Assembly (NCBI GenBank): GCA_008729055.1 | Contig: SDUX01000002.1 | Location: 7,045,485 to 7,109,484, forward strand | Length of the DNA: 64,000 bases | Source of the DNA: Pyropia haitanensis | Taxonomy: Eukaryota; Rhodophyta; Bangiophyceae; Bangiales; Bangiaceae | Direction: 5' to 3' | Position numbers and translations under genes: made by a program | The notes under the pieces: generated by a model | Told to the model about the DNA's origin: nothing | What the model saw: the letters and a program-made list of their open reading frames with translations, nothing else | Databases searched by the model: none | Shown: in pieces, positions 9,147 to 19,841 of the stretch | How the letters are laid out: the number at the start of each line of letters is the position of its first letter | Numbering within the stretch: the stretch's first letter is position 1

Positions 9147-12031
9147 ATGGACGATGATGAGCAACCAGACGGTTCCGGCGAAGATGGGAGCACACCTCCG
9201 CCATCCCGCCGCCCCGTCACCCACATTGGGGAGCCTCCAGGCGGCGGTGCGCGTCCGCCACCGCTCGCTGGGGTTTCTCCACACCCGGGGTCGGTCACCC
9301 CCACCTTGCTGCGGGGGCTCCCGCTAGCAAGCGCCGGTGTCGGTGTCGGTGTCGGCGGCGGCGACGGCAATGGCAATGGCAAAGGTAATGGCGGTACGAC
9401 ATTGCTGCTCCCTCCGCCGCCACTATTGGCGGTCACCCCTCTTGTGGACAGCGCCGCCGCTGCTGTTGCTGTGTCAACTGCTGCTTCCGCCGCTGCAGCT
9501 GCCGCCGCTCCAGCACCTGCGGCCGCGGCAATCGACCGCCCTGATGGCGGCGATGGCCACGGTGGTGGCAATGGTCACGGTGGCGGCGATGGCCACAGAA
9601 GAAGAGGCACCGGTCGTGATGGCAACGTGGGGAGCGGCGGCAGCGGCACCGCCGCCGCGCGGTCCGCCGGGATTGTATCCCCCCTTGACGCGGAGGCGCT
9701 CAACCACGCGATTGGGTCGTTCCGGTCGGCGCTTCTCGGTCTCGGCTTCCGCGTGGATGACATTTCGCTGTCTTCCTACTCGTCGGCCGCTGCCGCCGCC
9801 GCCGCGTGGCCGCGAGTCATGGTCTACTCCACCCCAGCGCGGGGTTCGCCGTCGTCATCTGAGGTGGCAGCGGCTGCGGCGGCAGCGGCCGCGGCGTCGG
9901 CGGCGACGGCGGAAGCAGCGGCCGCCGCGACCACCACTACCGCTGGCACCCCTGCTGTTGCTATTGACGGCGGAGCCGCGAAGGCCTCATTGCCGGGGAG
10001 GTCTGGCCAAGAGGGGCCGCCTCCGAGTGGATTTGGAGACGGCAGTGGAGGCGGGGATAGTGGTGATGGCGGCGGTGGTGGACGCTCCTCGGCAGCCGTT
10101 GGGGAGCCGTCATCGAGTGCTGAAGCTGTGGCGGCTCCAGCTGGCGGCGGAGTCAGCGAGGGTGACCGAGACAGGCGCGACCGACGAGCTGGCCGCGCTC
10201 GGCGGATTGATGTAGGGGCCCTCAAGCGCAGCCGAGTCGATTCCCCCGTGGGGAGTGGCGGCGCTGCCGGCTCGTCGGGCGGGTGGAAGTACCAGCCTTC
10301 GCCGGGTGCGCTGGACACCCCAGACCTCACGGCAGTAGAGCAGTTGCACGATGTGGCAACAGGTAAGTGAGATGCCTCTTTGGCGTCGCTACGGATTCGC
10401 CCCATTTGTGACGTGTGCATGCGTGCATGAAGTGGGGCACATGCACGACGCAGGCGGTGGCACTGCTGTGCATCGCTCGCTGTGCCGCTACGTTGGATTA
10501 GGGGTACTAACTTCGACGGCCCACGCTACTCTTCGCTCATGGTGCTTACTCTCTGCCGTGCTCTTGCTGCGAATGTTTCTCTGGTCTGGCTGGATGCTGA
10601 TGCTTGTTTGTTTGCACTCTGGTCCTTTTTTGCACCGCCTGGTCTACCTGGCTAGGTGCAGCGGGCGACGTTTTGACGACCCCCAACTGGGGCCCCTCTG
10701 CCACTCTCCCAATTGCCACACCTACCTCTCAGCCTCCCTCTGAAGGGCAGCCTTCTTTGCTCATTGCCGCCGCCGCCGAGATGAGCCTTTCGGACGGTGC
10801 TGCGCGGGCAGCGGCGGCGGCAGCTGCTAATGCTCCTTCGGCGAGTCCATCGGGCGCGTCAGGCGGGTCTGGCTCTGGTAAGCGGCCCCGTTCGCCGGTA
10901 CAGGCAGCCGACGATGATCGCGGGACGGCACGCAAGCATGCGGCAGGCTCGGTCTCGGCACCATTGCAGCCAGCTGCGGATCAAGTGCGGGCAGCTGCGG
11001 CGGCGGGTGCAGCTCCAGAGCAAGATCGGCTAGCCGCCGCGGAGCAGGCGGCGGTGCAGCAGCAGGCGCGGGCGTCTGCTGCAGCGGTGGTGCAGCAGCA
11101 GTCCCAACGAGCACAACACGTACAAGCTCGACAAGCTCATCAAACACAACAAGCACAACATGTGCAGCAGGCGCAAGCGCAGCAGGCGCAGATGGCTTAC
11201 ATGTCGGTGGCCAACGAGAGCGGCAACTTCCAGCAGACCCACCTCCGCATGATGCACGAGCAGTACATGATGTTGCAACGGGCGGCACTGGTGGAGTTTC
11301 AGCGGCAGCAATCGGGGTTGCCACCGGTCAACAGTGGTAACACGGGTGTTGGCGGCGGCAGCAGCATGGAGGCGATGGCGCAGGCGCACCGACACCAAGC
11401 GGCCATGCAGGCGCAGATGCAGCAGACTATGCAGCAGCACGTGCAGGCACACGGGCAGCAGCACCAGGCGCCGACACAAGCAGACGCACAGGCGGTGCAG
11501 CAGCAGGCAGCGCAGCCGCAACAACAGCAGCCACGTTCCCAGCAGGGTCTGCCGCCGCAGCTGCCGCAGGTCATGTCTGGTCAAGGGCAGCAACCGTCGC
11601 GCGCCCCACCCGCGTCCGTGCCCCTCTTTCCACCCGGCATGCACCCTCATCCACCGCATTTACCGATGGGTATGTCTTTTCCTCCCTTTCTCCCACTGCC
11701 GCCTATGCCTCTCAACACGGAGTATGCCGGGCAGCCGGGGATGGGACTACCGGCCGTGGCCGGGATGAACCCTGGCATGGCTCCGATGGGCGGCCTCCCG
11801 TCGGGGATGGGCGGCATGATCGGTGGGATGGGTGCCATGGGAGCACCTCTGTCGCTGGGGGGCGTGCCGCCCGGCATACTCTACCCGCCACCCCCACCTC
11901 CTGACACCGATGACGCCGCCAAGGCTGCCCCGTCCGATGGCACCGGCCGCGCGCGAACCTCCTCGTCGACGACGGCTACCGGCGCTGGCCTTCCGGGTGG
12001 CAACGCAGGTGGTGGAGCATCTACTGGCGGG

Positions 12032-12085
<54 letters not shown>

Positions 12086-12739
12086 AGTGGCGGCGGCGGC
12101 GGCGGCGGTGCGCCAACCGCGCCTGTTGTCCGCTCCTTCTCGTGCACCCTATGTTCGTCGACCTTCAACCAAAAGTCCAACCTCAACAAGCACGTTCGGA
12201 CTGTCCATGAGAACCGGCGGCCGTTTGTGTGCACGGCCATGACCACCACAACGGCGGTGGCGCCTGGCCGGCAGGGCGGCGCGGCCAGTGCCACCGTGGA
12301 CGCTGGCGGGACGACCGATGGGTCAGCGGCGGCGCCTGCAGCAACCACCACCTCCACCCCTTGCGGGGCCACCTTTGGCCACAAGAATCTGCTCGTCGAG
12401 CACGTCCGCACCGCGCACTCTGGCGAGCGCCCCTACGCCTGTGGCCGGTGCTCACTTTCCTTTGGGCGCCGCTCCAACTTGTACCAGCACGTCATGATGG
12501 TGCACGAGCAGCGGCGCAACTTTGAGTGCTCTCTCTGCCACGTGCGGTTCGGGTTGCGGGGCAACTTGACCAAGCACATCCGGACGGTTCACGAGAAGCG
12601 GCGACCGTTTGCGTGTACGGTGTGTGGCGCGTCGTTTGGGCTCAAGAGCGATCTGAAGCGGCACGACAGCGCGGTGCATGCGGACAAGGAAAAGGACAAG
12701 GACAAAGACAAGAAGGAGAAGGACGAGGGCAAGCCCTGA
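9147..12739 (+). CDS. Q-rich C2H2 zinc-finger protein, probable transcription factor
   Basis: Proposed as two exons, 9147-10362 and 10746-12739 (1069 aa). The donor GTAAGT at 10363 follows ACAG, and the acceptor at 10745 is the one that restores frame. The N-terminal half is Gly/Ala/Ser-rich with a more complex patch (LDAEALNHAIGSFRSALLGL). The second exon begins with Gln/Ala-rich sequence, then a Met/Pro/Gly-rich stretch, then five fingers at about residues 868-1053. Fingers 1 and 3-5 have the C-x2-C-x12-H-x4-H spacing; finger 2 is split by about 40 residues between its two cysteines. The tail is Lys/Asp-rich. The family binds DNA in the nucleus; targets are unknown. The ATG at 9147 (MDDDEQPD) was chosen because the upstream in-frame sequence from the ATG at 8658 looks non-coding. 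If the intron is wrong, a shorter protein could start at 10781. Confidence 0.75.
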
Positions 12740-13338
12740 CGCGGACGGGATCGTGTACAGTGTTACTGGGGCCAAGGGGATCTGTCACGCTGCCGCACGA
12801 CAGCGTAGATGGCCTTGGCCCGCCCCTTTCCGGGGAGTGGCGTAGGGTGGCGACGCGTCTTGGGTCTCTGGCGATGGTTTGGCGGATGTGCTTGTTTCTT
12901 TGGGTAAACAAAGAGGGGCTGGAGGGGTGGAGGACGCGTGGACAGGCGGTGGACGACGGCGCGACCACACGTGTGGTAGACGCCGGCGGGGACGTGCGAC
13001 GTTGGAGCCACAGGCGGTGATGCTGACGTCGTGATCGCGCCCTTCTCCCCATCCCATCTACTACCCACAGTGGGATAAACACGCGGGGTGTGGGTGGGCA
13101 GACACAGCACTCCCTCACGGCGAGAGGAGGGGTCAGGACCACAGGTAGTTGCGCGAAGAAAAGTAGGAGCCAATACCGGTGCCAACAAACCGCGCCGCGA
13201 TCCTGCCACTCCGGCACACCCTGCCCACCACACCCGCAGCAGCGGCTGAGGAGGCGGACGAGCGCGGTGGCACACCACCCCGTCTCGACGCCATCCCCCG
13301 CCCCCCACGCGGCTGGGGACCCCCTCTCCGGCCACGGC
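12740..13338. other. Convergent spacer between C2H2 and bHLH genes
   Basis: About 600 bp separating two stop codons that face each other. No reading frame with recognisable content and no repeat was seen. Confidence 0.6.
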
Positions 13339-14529
13339 TCAGCCTGGGGTGCTCTCTTCCCCCTGCCCCCCCCTCCCCGCGGCGGCGGCGGCGCGCGCGG
13401 CGGCCAGCCGCCGGCCCAGCCGCTCCGCCTCGGCGCGCAGCCGCGCCTTGTCCTCCCGCAGCTCCGCCTTTTCCGCCCGCCCGTCCGCCACCGCCGCGGC
13501 CGCCGCGTCGGCCGCCGCCTGCAACGCCGCGACGCGCGCCTGGAGCGCCCCAAACACCGCCACCGCGTCGTCGAGGGCCGTCTCCTTGTCCAGCCGCCCG
13601 GCGCCACCACCCCCACCGCTACCGCCGACGCAGCCGCCGCCACCGCCACCACCGCCGCCGCCGCCGCAGCTGCCACCACCGCCGCCGCCGCCGCCGTTGC
13701 TCCCGCTGGCGCCGCGACCACCGCCCCCACTGAGCAGCGCCGACAGTCGGGAGAGGTGCTGGGAGAGCGTCGCCCGCCGCGCCTGCTCCCGCGCGCGCTT
13801 GCGTTCCGCGACGGGCACCGCCGCAGCTGCGGAGGGGGGGGCGGCGGACGGAACACCCGCCTGCCGTTTCCGGCCAGTGCTGTTCAGGACGCGGGCGCCG
13901 GCGCCAGGGCCGCCGCCGTCGCCGCTGCTGCGCCCGCCACCACCGCTGCCGCTGACGCCGCCACCGCCACCTCCGTCGCCGTTGCCGCCGCGGCTGCCGC
14001 CGCACCCGTCACCGCCATTGCCACCGCCGCCGCCCCCATGGGTGCCGCTCCAGCGTCCGACGCCGCCGCCGCCGCGGCGGCCGCCACCGCCGCTGCTGCT
14101 GCTGCAAATGCCAGAATCGGAAGAGCCGCCGCCACCGAGGCCGCCGTCGCCGCCGCCGCCGCCACCACCACCACCACCACCACCACCACCGCCGCCGCCG
14201 CCACCACCACCACCAACACCACCGCCGCCGCCACCACCACCGCCGCCGCCGTCTCTGCCACGGAAACGCTTTGGCCGCCGCCCCGCTGCGGGCGGCGGCG
14301 GCCGCCTGGCTGGCACAGCGGCACCCGCCGGCCACCTCGCCGCGGCACCCGTCATGCCGACCGTCACTGCCGGCCGTGCAATTACCCACGCGGGGGGTTG
14401 GCGGCCGCTGCCGCCGGGGCGGGGCGGTGGGGGCGGCGCGCCCCCCACCCCCCGAACCGACACCCCTGACACCGTGCACGCGCTGGGAGGGGGGCCCACC
14501 GGCGCCGCACGCGAGGCAGCGGCGGGCAC
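13339..14529 (-). CDS. bHLH-leucine-zipper transcription factor, similar to plant subgroup IVc
   Basis: Predicted nuclear DNA-binding regulator of 396 aa. The basic region (about residues 239-252) reads AERKRAREQARR and has the E-x-x-R-R pattern. Helix 1 follows (LSQHLSRLSALLS). A Gly-rich loop of about 50 residues is far longer than usual. Helix 2 (about 313-343) reads DKETALDDAVAVFGALQARV and continues into a heptad zipper containing EKAELREDKARLRAEAERL. The zipper closely resembles the EKNELRDEK-RLK signature of land-plant subgroup IVc factors (ILR3/bHLH104 type), which act in iron homeostasis there. Assignment to that subgroup and any iron role are inference. The N-terminal 200 residues are almost pure Gly/Pro/Ala, so the start at 14529 is uncertain; Met near residue 59 is an alternative. 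Confidence 0.75.
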   Translation of the reverse strand: MPAAASRAAPVGPPPSACTVSGVSVRGVGGAPPPPPRPGGSGRQPPAWVIARPAVTVGMTGAAARWPAGAAVPARRPPPPAAGRRPKRFRGRDGGGGGGGGGGGVGGGGGGGGGGGGGGGGGGGGGGDGGLGGGGSSDSGICSSSSGGGGRRGGGGVGRWSGTHGGGGGGNGGDGCGGSRGGNGDGGGGGGVSGSGGGGRSSGDGGGPGAGARVLNSTGRKRQAGVPSAAPPSAAAAVPVAERKRAREQARRATLSQHLSRLSALLSGGGGRGASGSNGGGGGGGGSCGGGGGGGGGGGCVGGSGGGGGAGRLDKETALDDAVAVFGALQARVAALQAAADAAAAAVADGRAEKAELREDKARLRAEAERLGRRLAAARAAAAAGRGGQGEESTPG

Positions 14530-15571
14530 GGACGGCCCGGCGGCGGTCAGCGCTCGACTAAGCTACGCCTCTCCCCCCCACGGGGGACCGTGCCACCCGC
14601 TCGCCTCGCAGCGCAAACAAAGCCGACGGGCCACCGCGCCACAGTCACCACCCTCCTCCACTCCTCTGGGTCGCTCTGGGTGGCGTGTGTGCCCGGCCGG
14701 TCACGGAGGCACGGGGCGAGCCTGTAGGCTGAGCGGCACCAGGACGGGGCGGACGCGTCTCTCCCAGACGCCCCCCAGCTGCGCAGTAGACACCTGCAGA
14801 CGCCGGCACACGGCGCAGTTACGCCAGCAGCGCGCGAGCCGTCCTGTCCTACGCAAATGCCGCACGCAAGCGTCGGTGCGAGGCCGCGTGATGTGGATCA
14901 AGCGCACAACGGGCGCAGCTGTGGTTCTGGTGGACCTCCGCGGGATGCATGCAGTCGTTCGACATGCAGTCGCGAGATGAGCGCCACGTGTCCTACAGTG
15001 CCCCCGAAGGGCCCGTAGAACAGTCCATCGAGGACAGTCGAACAATTCCCACGATGCTTCATTCCGTCGCCAGTCTCTGGAAGATGAGATTTCGCAACAG
15101 AATTGAAGAGGACCCACCCACGCCAATTCCAGCCCCCCAAAGTAGCGAGCTAACGGGATGAAAAACAACCCTGAACTGTCGTCTCCAATTGTGCTCGGCT
15201 GCCAACCTCGGCGCTGACGCGCCATTGCCTGGCGTGTGTGTCCCTGTCGCAGCCAACCAGCGCCTCCGCCGCACCGTCTCCCCCGTGCCGCCACGCACGG
15301 GATTCACTGCCAGGCCGGCGGACTGGCCACGCGCCCGCCGCCGTCGCCAACCCCCTGCCAGGCACGGTTTGTCGTCCGAGCCGGCAGCGGTGCCACCCGT
15401 GTCTCCGCCTCCTCACCACATGTGGTCGCTGTTTCCGGTGCCCATTCCCTGGGTGACCAGTGCTCTTCCCTCTCCCTCCCTCTCGGCCCACCCCCCGGTT
15501 CCTCGCCCTCCACCGCCCTTTCCCTTCCCCCCCCCCCAAACGGCATCATTGGCGCCGCAGCCCTGGGGGTT
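14530..15571. other. Divergent intergenic region, bHLH and DUF2009 genes
   Basis: About 1 kb between two divergently transcribed genes, so it should hold both promoters. No TATA-like element could be assigned with confidence. The final 336 bp before the DUF2009 ATG are open in frame but Pro/Ser-rich and C-tract-rich, typical of a 5' leader here. Confidence 0.5.
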
Positions 15572-17575
15572 ATGAAGCGGGGGACGCCCCCCTCCGCAGC
15601 CAGCAGTGACGACGAGGGGCCCCGCTCCGCCGCTGATGGTGGGCGTGTGGCTGCGCTGAATGCGGCACTGGATGGGGACGCAGCCGGGACGGCGACGGCG
15701 TCCACGGAAAGCGGTGGCGAGGATGACCTGTCGGGAGTGCCGCCCGAGGTGATTGCCGCGGCGGCGGAGCGGGAGGGTGCCGCCCGCGCCGCCCTGGACG
15801 CGGTGCTGGCGGTACGTGACTGGAGCGCCGAGACCGACGTGGACTCCCTGCGGTCGGCAGTGCGGGTGCTGCTCGGGGAGGTGACGGGCGATCGGGGGGC
15901 GGCCGTGGGGGGCGGGGGGAGTGGGGGTGCGCCCATGGCCGTGGACCACGAGGGATTGGCCAACGGCCACGCCAGCGGCAGCAACGGTCACACATCGTCA
16001 GCGGCACCCGGCGACGCTGCTGCTGCTACCCCTGCCGCGGCGGTCGCAGCGGCGGACGCCCCACACGAAGACAGCGACGAAGACGAGGTCATGGGCCTGG
16101 CTGGGGAGCCCTCTCCCTCTGCCGGCGCTGCTGCCACCGGGCCTGGCGCGTCGCCTACCTCTTTTGCGTCGAGGGCTAAGTACATCCCCATGCGGCTCAC
16201 GGCTGACGAGCGGGCCACCCTTCGTCTCGTGGAGGCTGCCCTTTCAGTCTCTGATTACACGTCAGAGGTCGATGTTCTCTCATACAACAAGGCGGCAACT
16301 CGGAAGCGGATGCACACTCAGCTCCGTGTCCTCTGTGCCATCCTCACCGGGTTGAACGTCGCGGCCGACTACAAGGCCGGGGCGGCGTTGCTCGAGTCTC
16401 GGGACTTTGCCGGCAACGAGGCCTGGTTTCGCTCCGTGTTCGAGGTTGCCCGTCGACACAAGGTGTCCAATCCTCATTGCATGATGAAGGTCGAGTACGG
16501 CAAACTCATGTACTTGCTGATGGACGCGGTCTCGCCGCCGATTGCACGGCTCCTGGGCATGGACGTGGTGGCGCCCATTCAGACGGTGGCAACCTTCCTG
16601 GCTGCCCACGGTGCGTCTGAGCTGCTGGCCGACCCACTGCTGCCCATGGCGACCGCTGAGGTGGTAGCGACCGGCAAGAGCCGCCCCGTCATTCAACGAG
16701 AGATTCGTGCCAAGGAGGCGGCGGTGGAGCGGCTGGCCCGCCGCTATGCCTCTCCCGCCCGCTCGCTGCCTGCTGACGAGGTTCGGCGGGCGCTCTACTC
16801 GCTGGGTGACAACAATGCCTATCTACGATTCAGCCGCGACGCGTGCGACACGATGCTCGGATTGCTGCGCCACTTCTTTGACGGTCCCGGGCCGGCGGCC
16901 AAGAACGAGCTGGCCATCCTGGCTGGCCGTGGTGGCGCTCGGCTGTCGCATGGCCACGCGCGGCAGTACGCGTTTGTGGAGCAGTCACTGACCCTCTGGC
17001 GGGAGATTACTCACAACCTGTTTGGTCTTTGGTGCATGGCCGACGCGGACCTCCTCGACAGCTCCAACGGCTACTCGCTGCGGAATACTGGGCAGGGGCT
17101 TCACCGGGTGCAGCAGGCGCCACGTGTTGAGCGCGCCATGGCCAATATCCTCAGAAGGGTCCAGTCCAAGACGCGGTCTGGGTGGGTCGGCTCATCAGTC
17201 GTGCACATTGCCGACGCGAACGTGCCCAATGCCTACACCTTCCTCATCAAGTACACTCATGTGCAAGATCTACTGATGCCCATACTACAAGTGGTCGACG
17301 CTGAACGCCTGGAGGCGCTCGCGCGGAAGGATCCTCGTGTGAACACCCTCATTGTGGACGCGTGGGGGGACATTGAGGGCGCTCGGCGGGTCATCCTGAG
17401 GGACTTCTTCCGGCACGCCTTTGACGGAAGCGGTGCCGACTCTTTCTTTTCGGCGGGGAGCTGCATTGATGGCCGGATGACATCGGCTTGGAACTGGTGC
17501 GCCAAGATCGAGTCCAAGACCTTCTACCCTTTGTTTCTTCTTTCTGGCTTCTCCTCTTTTGACGGCAAGTGGTGA
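15572..17575 (+). CDS. DUF2009 (UPF0652) family protein
   Basis: A 667-aa protein of a conserved eukaryotic family without an established function. The first 200 residues are acidic/Ala-rich. From KYIPMRLTADERATLRLVE onward the sequence is continuous family-like sequence, including VSDYTSEVDVLSY, HNLFGLWCMADADLLDSS, LRNTGQGLHRVQQAPRVERA, GWVGSSVVHIADANVPNA and the C-terminal TSAWNWCAKIESKTFYPLF with FSSFDGKW. No frameshift or intron is needed. The start at 15572 was chosen over an in-frame GTG-type opening at 15236 because the intervening residues are simple sequence. Within the N-terminus, a segment with AVLAVRDWSAETDVDSLR looks like a degenerate second copy of the family's helix around VSDYTSEVDVLSY. 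Confidence 0.9.
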   Translation: MKRGTPPSAASSDDEGPRSAADGGRVAALNAALDGDAAGTATASTESGGEDDLSGVPPEVIAAAAEREGAARAALDAVLAVRDWSAETDVDSLRSAVRVLLGEVTGDRGAAVGGGGSGGAPMAVDHEGLANGHASGSNGHTSSAAPGDAAAATPAAAVAAADAPHEDSDEDEVMGLAGEPSPSAGAAATGPGASPTSFASRAKYIPMRLTADERATLRLVEAALSVSDYTSEVDVLSYNKAATRKRMHTQLRVLCAILTGLNVAADYKAGAALLESRDFAGNEAWFRSVFEVARRHKVSNPHCMMKVEYGKLMYLLMDAVSPPIARLLGMDVVAPIQTVATFLAAHGASELLADPLLPMATAEVVATGKSRPVIQREIRAKEAAVERLARRYASPARSLPADEVRRALYSLGDNNAYLRFSRDACDTMLGLLRHFFDGPGPAAKNELAILAGRGGARLSHGHARQYAFVEQSLTLWREITHNLFGLWCMADADLLDSSNGYSLRNTGQGLHRVQQAPRVERAMANILRRVQSKTRSGWVGSSVVHIADANVPNAYTFLIKYTHVQDLLMPILQVVDAERLEALARKDPRVNTLIVDAWGDIEGARRVILRDFFRHAFDGSGADSFFSAGSCIDGRMTSAWNWCAKIESKTFYPLFLLSGFSSFDGKW

Positions 17576-18578
17576 GGTGGAGGAGTCTATGGCCACTAGC
17601 TTGCTGCATAGGGGTGCTGGGTGTACGTCGGCGGTGGCAGCGCGTCCACGACACGCGGGTTTGTTTGTTTGGCTGGGGTGCTAGGCCGCTGGACGCAGGA
17701 GCAGATGCGGAAGCGGGTGAGGGAGCTGAGGTGGAGTCGGGTGCGGACGCTGTGACGGTGCTGGGGCTGGCGGATTCAATGGCCAAGAGCAACGCGGCAT
17801 GTCTTTTCGAGACCGGCACTGTGGGGGGGCCCGGCGGCCTGTTTGGTTTTTGGTGACGTCGGGTGACAAGCGGGCGCCTATGCTGGGCGGACAGAGCATG
17901 CGTGTGGCGGAGGGCCGGAATGTGCGTGCTCCTTTCCCATGGGCGTTGGGGTGTGATGGGCGCGTGGCCGGACGCCGCCGACTCACAGTACCGGCGCGTT
18001 GGCTCGGTACCGCATGGTGCACTGGCGGGGAGCATCAGTGTGGAGTGCCCCCTCGTGGCTACCCAAACGTGATGCCGTGCGTCTGGCGAGACTGTGGAGT
18101 GATTGAGAAGAGGTATCGCCACAGGGGCGGCGTCGTGGGTTATTTTTTTTTCCACGCAGTTGCGGTGCAGCGGGCAGACGAATGAACTGTCATCTCTTGC
18201 TCAGTCGCGCCCTGTCCCCGCGGGGCTTAGGCCGCGGCTGACGACAGGGTTGACGCCCGCTACGCCGCCTGCATAGCCAGCGGGCATCAATGGCGCGGGG
18301 TGGGCTGGGTGTACGGGGCGTCCCGCCGGGTGCGGGGGCGACTCACCCCCCAGGCTGGCTCGCACGAACGGGTGCGTGGGACTCCCGCTGTGCTTGGGCC
18401 AGAGCATGCGCCTTCAAGGGTAGCACTTGCGACCCTTTGCGGGTTGCCTTCCTTGGACAGGTCAAGAGACGTACAATCGCAACAACAAAAACGAGGCCAG
18501 CACAACATAGACCTCCCCACCCCCTCCCCTCCCGCGACCCCATTCAGTGTCAGACAAAAGCCCCAGCGATGAAACAGC
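17576..18578. other. Convergent spacer between DUF2009 and zinc-knuckle genes
   Basis: About 1 kb separating two stop codons. It contains no recognisable gene. A T-run at about 18142-18151 is the only obvious sequence feature. Confidence 0.55.
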
Positions 18579-19841
18579 TCACGTGCGAGCCCGTTTGGCA
18601 GACGGGGATCCCTCATCCCCCTCCGCACCCCCCCCCCCCCTCCCCTGAAGCGCCCAACACCGGCGTGCGCACGACGCAATCGTCTCGAGCGCGGTGACCG
18701 CCACCTCCAGCGCGGCCGTGGCGGCGCCAAACTCCCCTACACTCGGTCCCGCCGCCGCGACCGCCGCCTCGGCCGACACCACCCGTGCCTTGGCCGCCGC
18801 GACGACGCGCGCAAAGGAGAGGCCCCCGAAGTCCGCCTCGTCGGCCGCCGCGACCGCCGCTTCGCCCACCGCCGTGACGGCCGCGTCCATTTCGGCCGAC
18901 AGGTTGGCCACCACCCGATGGGCGCCGCCGCTGCCAGCCACCACCGCGGCGGCCGCCGCCGATGCGGCCGCCGCGGCAGCCGCCTCCGCATCTTCCTCCT
19001 CGTCTGGCGGCGGCGGCGCCACACCCAGCAGCTTGACGCCATTCGCGTCGGCCGACGGGGCGGACAGGGGTGTCGCGCCCGCTGCCGTCCCCGCCGCCGT
19101 CGCCCCCCCGCCGCGTGCGCCGGCCGCAGTGGACGGCCCCGCCGTGCATGTCTTGGAGTTGTGGCCGGGCACGCCACACGTGCCGCACTTGTACTTTTGG
19201 CCCCGCCGCGACCAGTTGCGCGACCGCGGCCGGGCGGCGCCCGGCGCTGCCCCCGACGCGGGCGTAGCAGCCGACGTGGGCGTAGCGGCTGCCGCGGGTG
19301 TACCGGCTGCCGCGGGCGTAGCAGCCGACGCGAGGGCAGGAGCCGACGCGGGGGTGGCGGCAGCCGCGAGGGCCGGGGCTGACGCGGGCGTGTCCGCGGT
19401 GGTACCCGCCGCCAACCCTCCAGGCGTCCCCCCGGCACCGGTACCGCTATTGCCATCGCCGCCGTCGCCCGTGTCCATGGGCGTAGGGGCGAGCGCCTCA
19501 CCACTCTCATTTGCGGCGCCCACGACCGCATCGGCAGCGGCGGTGGCGGCTGCCACAGCCTCCGCCGCCGCGGCCGCCGCCAAGGCGCTTGGACCGCCCG
19601 CAGTCGGTCCGTTGCTGTCGCCACCGCCGCCGCCAGCATCCAGCGCCTTGTCACTGGCGGCGGGGATGGCCTTGAGCTCCGCCTGTCCCCGTTGGCCGCC
19701 GGTATCCGGGTCGGCCCCACCCTCGTCCTCTGTATCCACATCGACGGCGGCCAGGAGGCCTCCGACAGAGCCCGCACCAGCCGTCATATCCGGCCGCGGA
19801 GGCTCTGCGAGGCCACCACGGTGCGCCACCACCGCCTCCAT
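18579..19841 (-). CDS. CCHC zinc-knuckle protein of unknown function
   Basis: Predicted 420 aa from the ATG at 19841 (MEAVVAHRGG). A single CCHC knuckle, C-x2-C-x4-H-x4-C (KYKCGTCGVPGHNSKTC), sits at about residues 217-230 after a basic stretch (RPRSRNWSRRGQ). The knuckle suggests single-stranded nucleic acid or protein binding. It is preceded by a run of Ala/Thr/Pro units resembling TPASAPALAAAATPASAPAL, which recur imperfectly, and followed by an Ala-rich, probably helical C-terminal region ending in basic KRART. No homologous family was recognised. The frame continues upstream to 20123, but that part is Pro/Arg-rich and the internal Met is a better start. Confidence 0.6.
   Translation of the reverse strand: MEAVVAHRGGLAEPPRPDMTAGAGSVGGLLAAVDVDTEDEGGADPDTGGQRGQAELKAIPAASDKALDAGGGGGDSNGPTAGGPSALAAAAAAEAVAAATAAADAVVGAANESGEALAPTPMDTGDGGDGNSGTGAGGTPGGLAAGTTADTPASAPALAAAATPASAPALASAATPAAAGTPAAAATPTSAATPASGAAPGAARPRSRNWSRRGQKYKCGTCGVPGHNSKTCTAGPSTAAGARGGGATAAGTAAGATPLSAPSADANGVKLLGVAPPPPDEEEDAEAAAAAAASAAAAAVVAGSGGAHRVVANLSAEMDAAVTAVGEAAVAAADEADFGGLSFARVVAAAKARVVSAEAAVAAAGPSVGEFGAATAALEVAVTALETIASCARRCWALQGRGGGGAEGDEGSPSAKRART

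Noticed and set aside
13349..14980. Long plus-strand frames across the bHLH gene
   Set aside because: They are antisense to a gene with a clear basic-helix-loop-helix-zipper and encode only Pro/Ser/Ala repeats.
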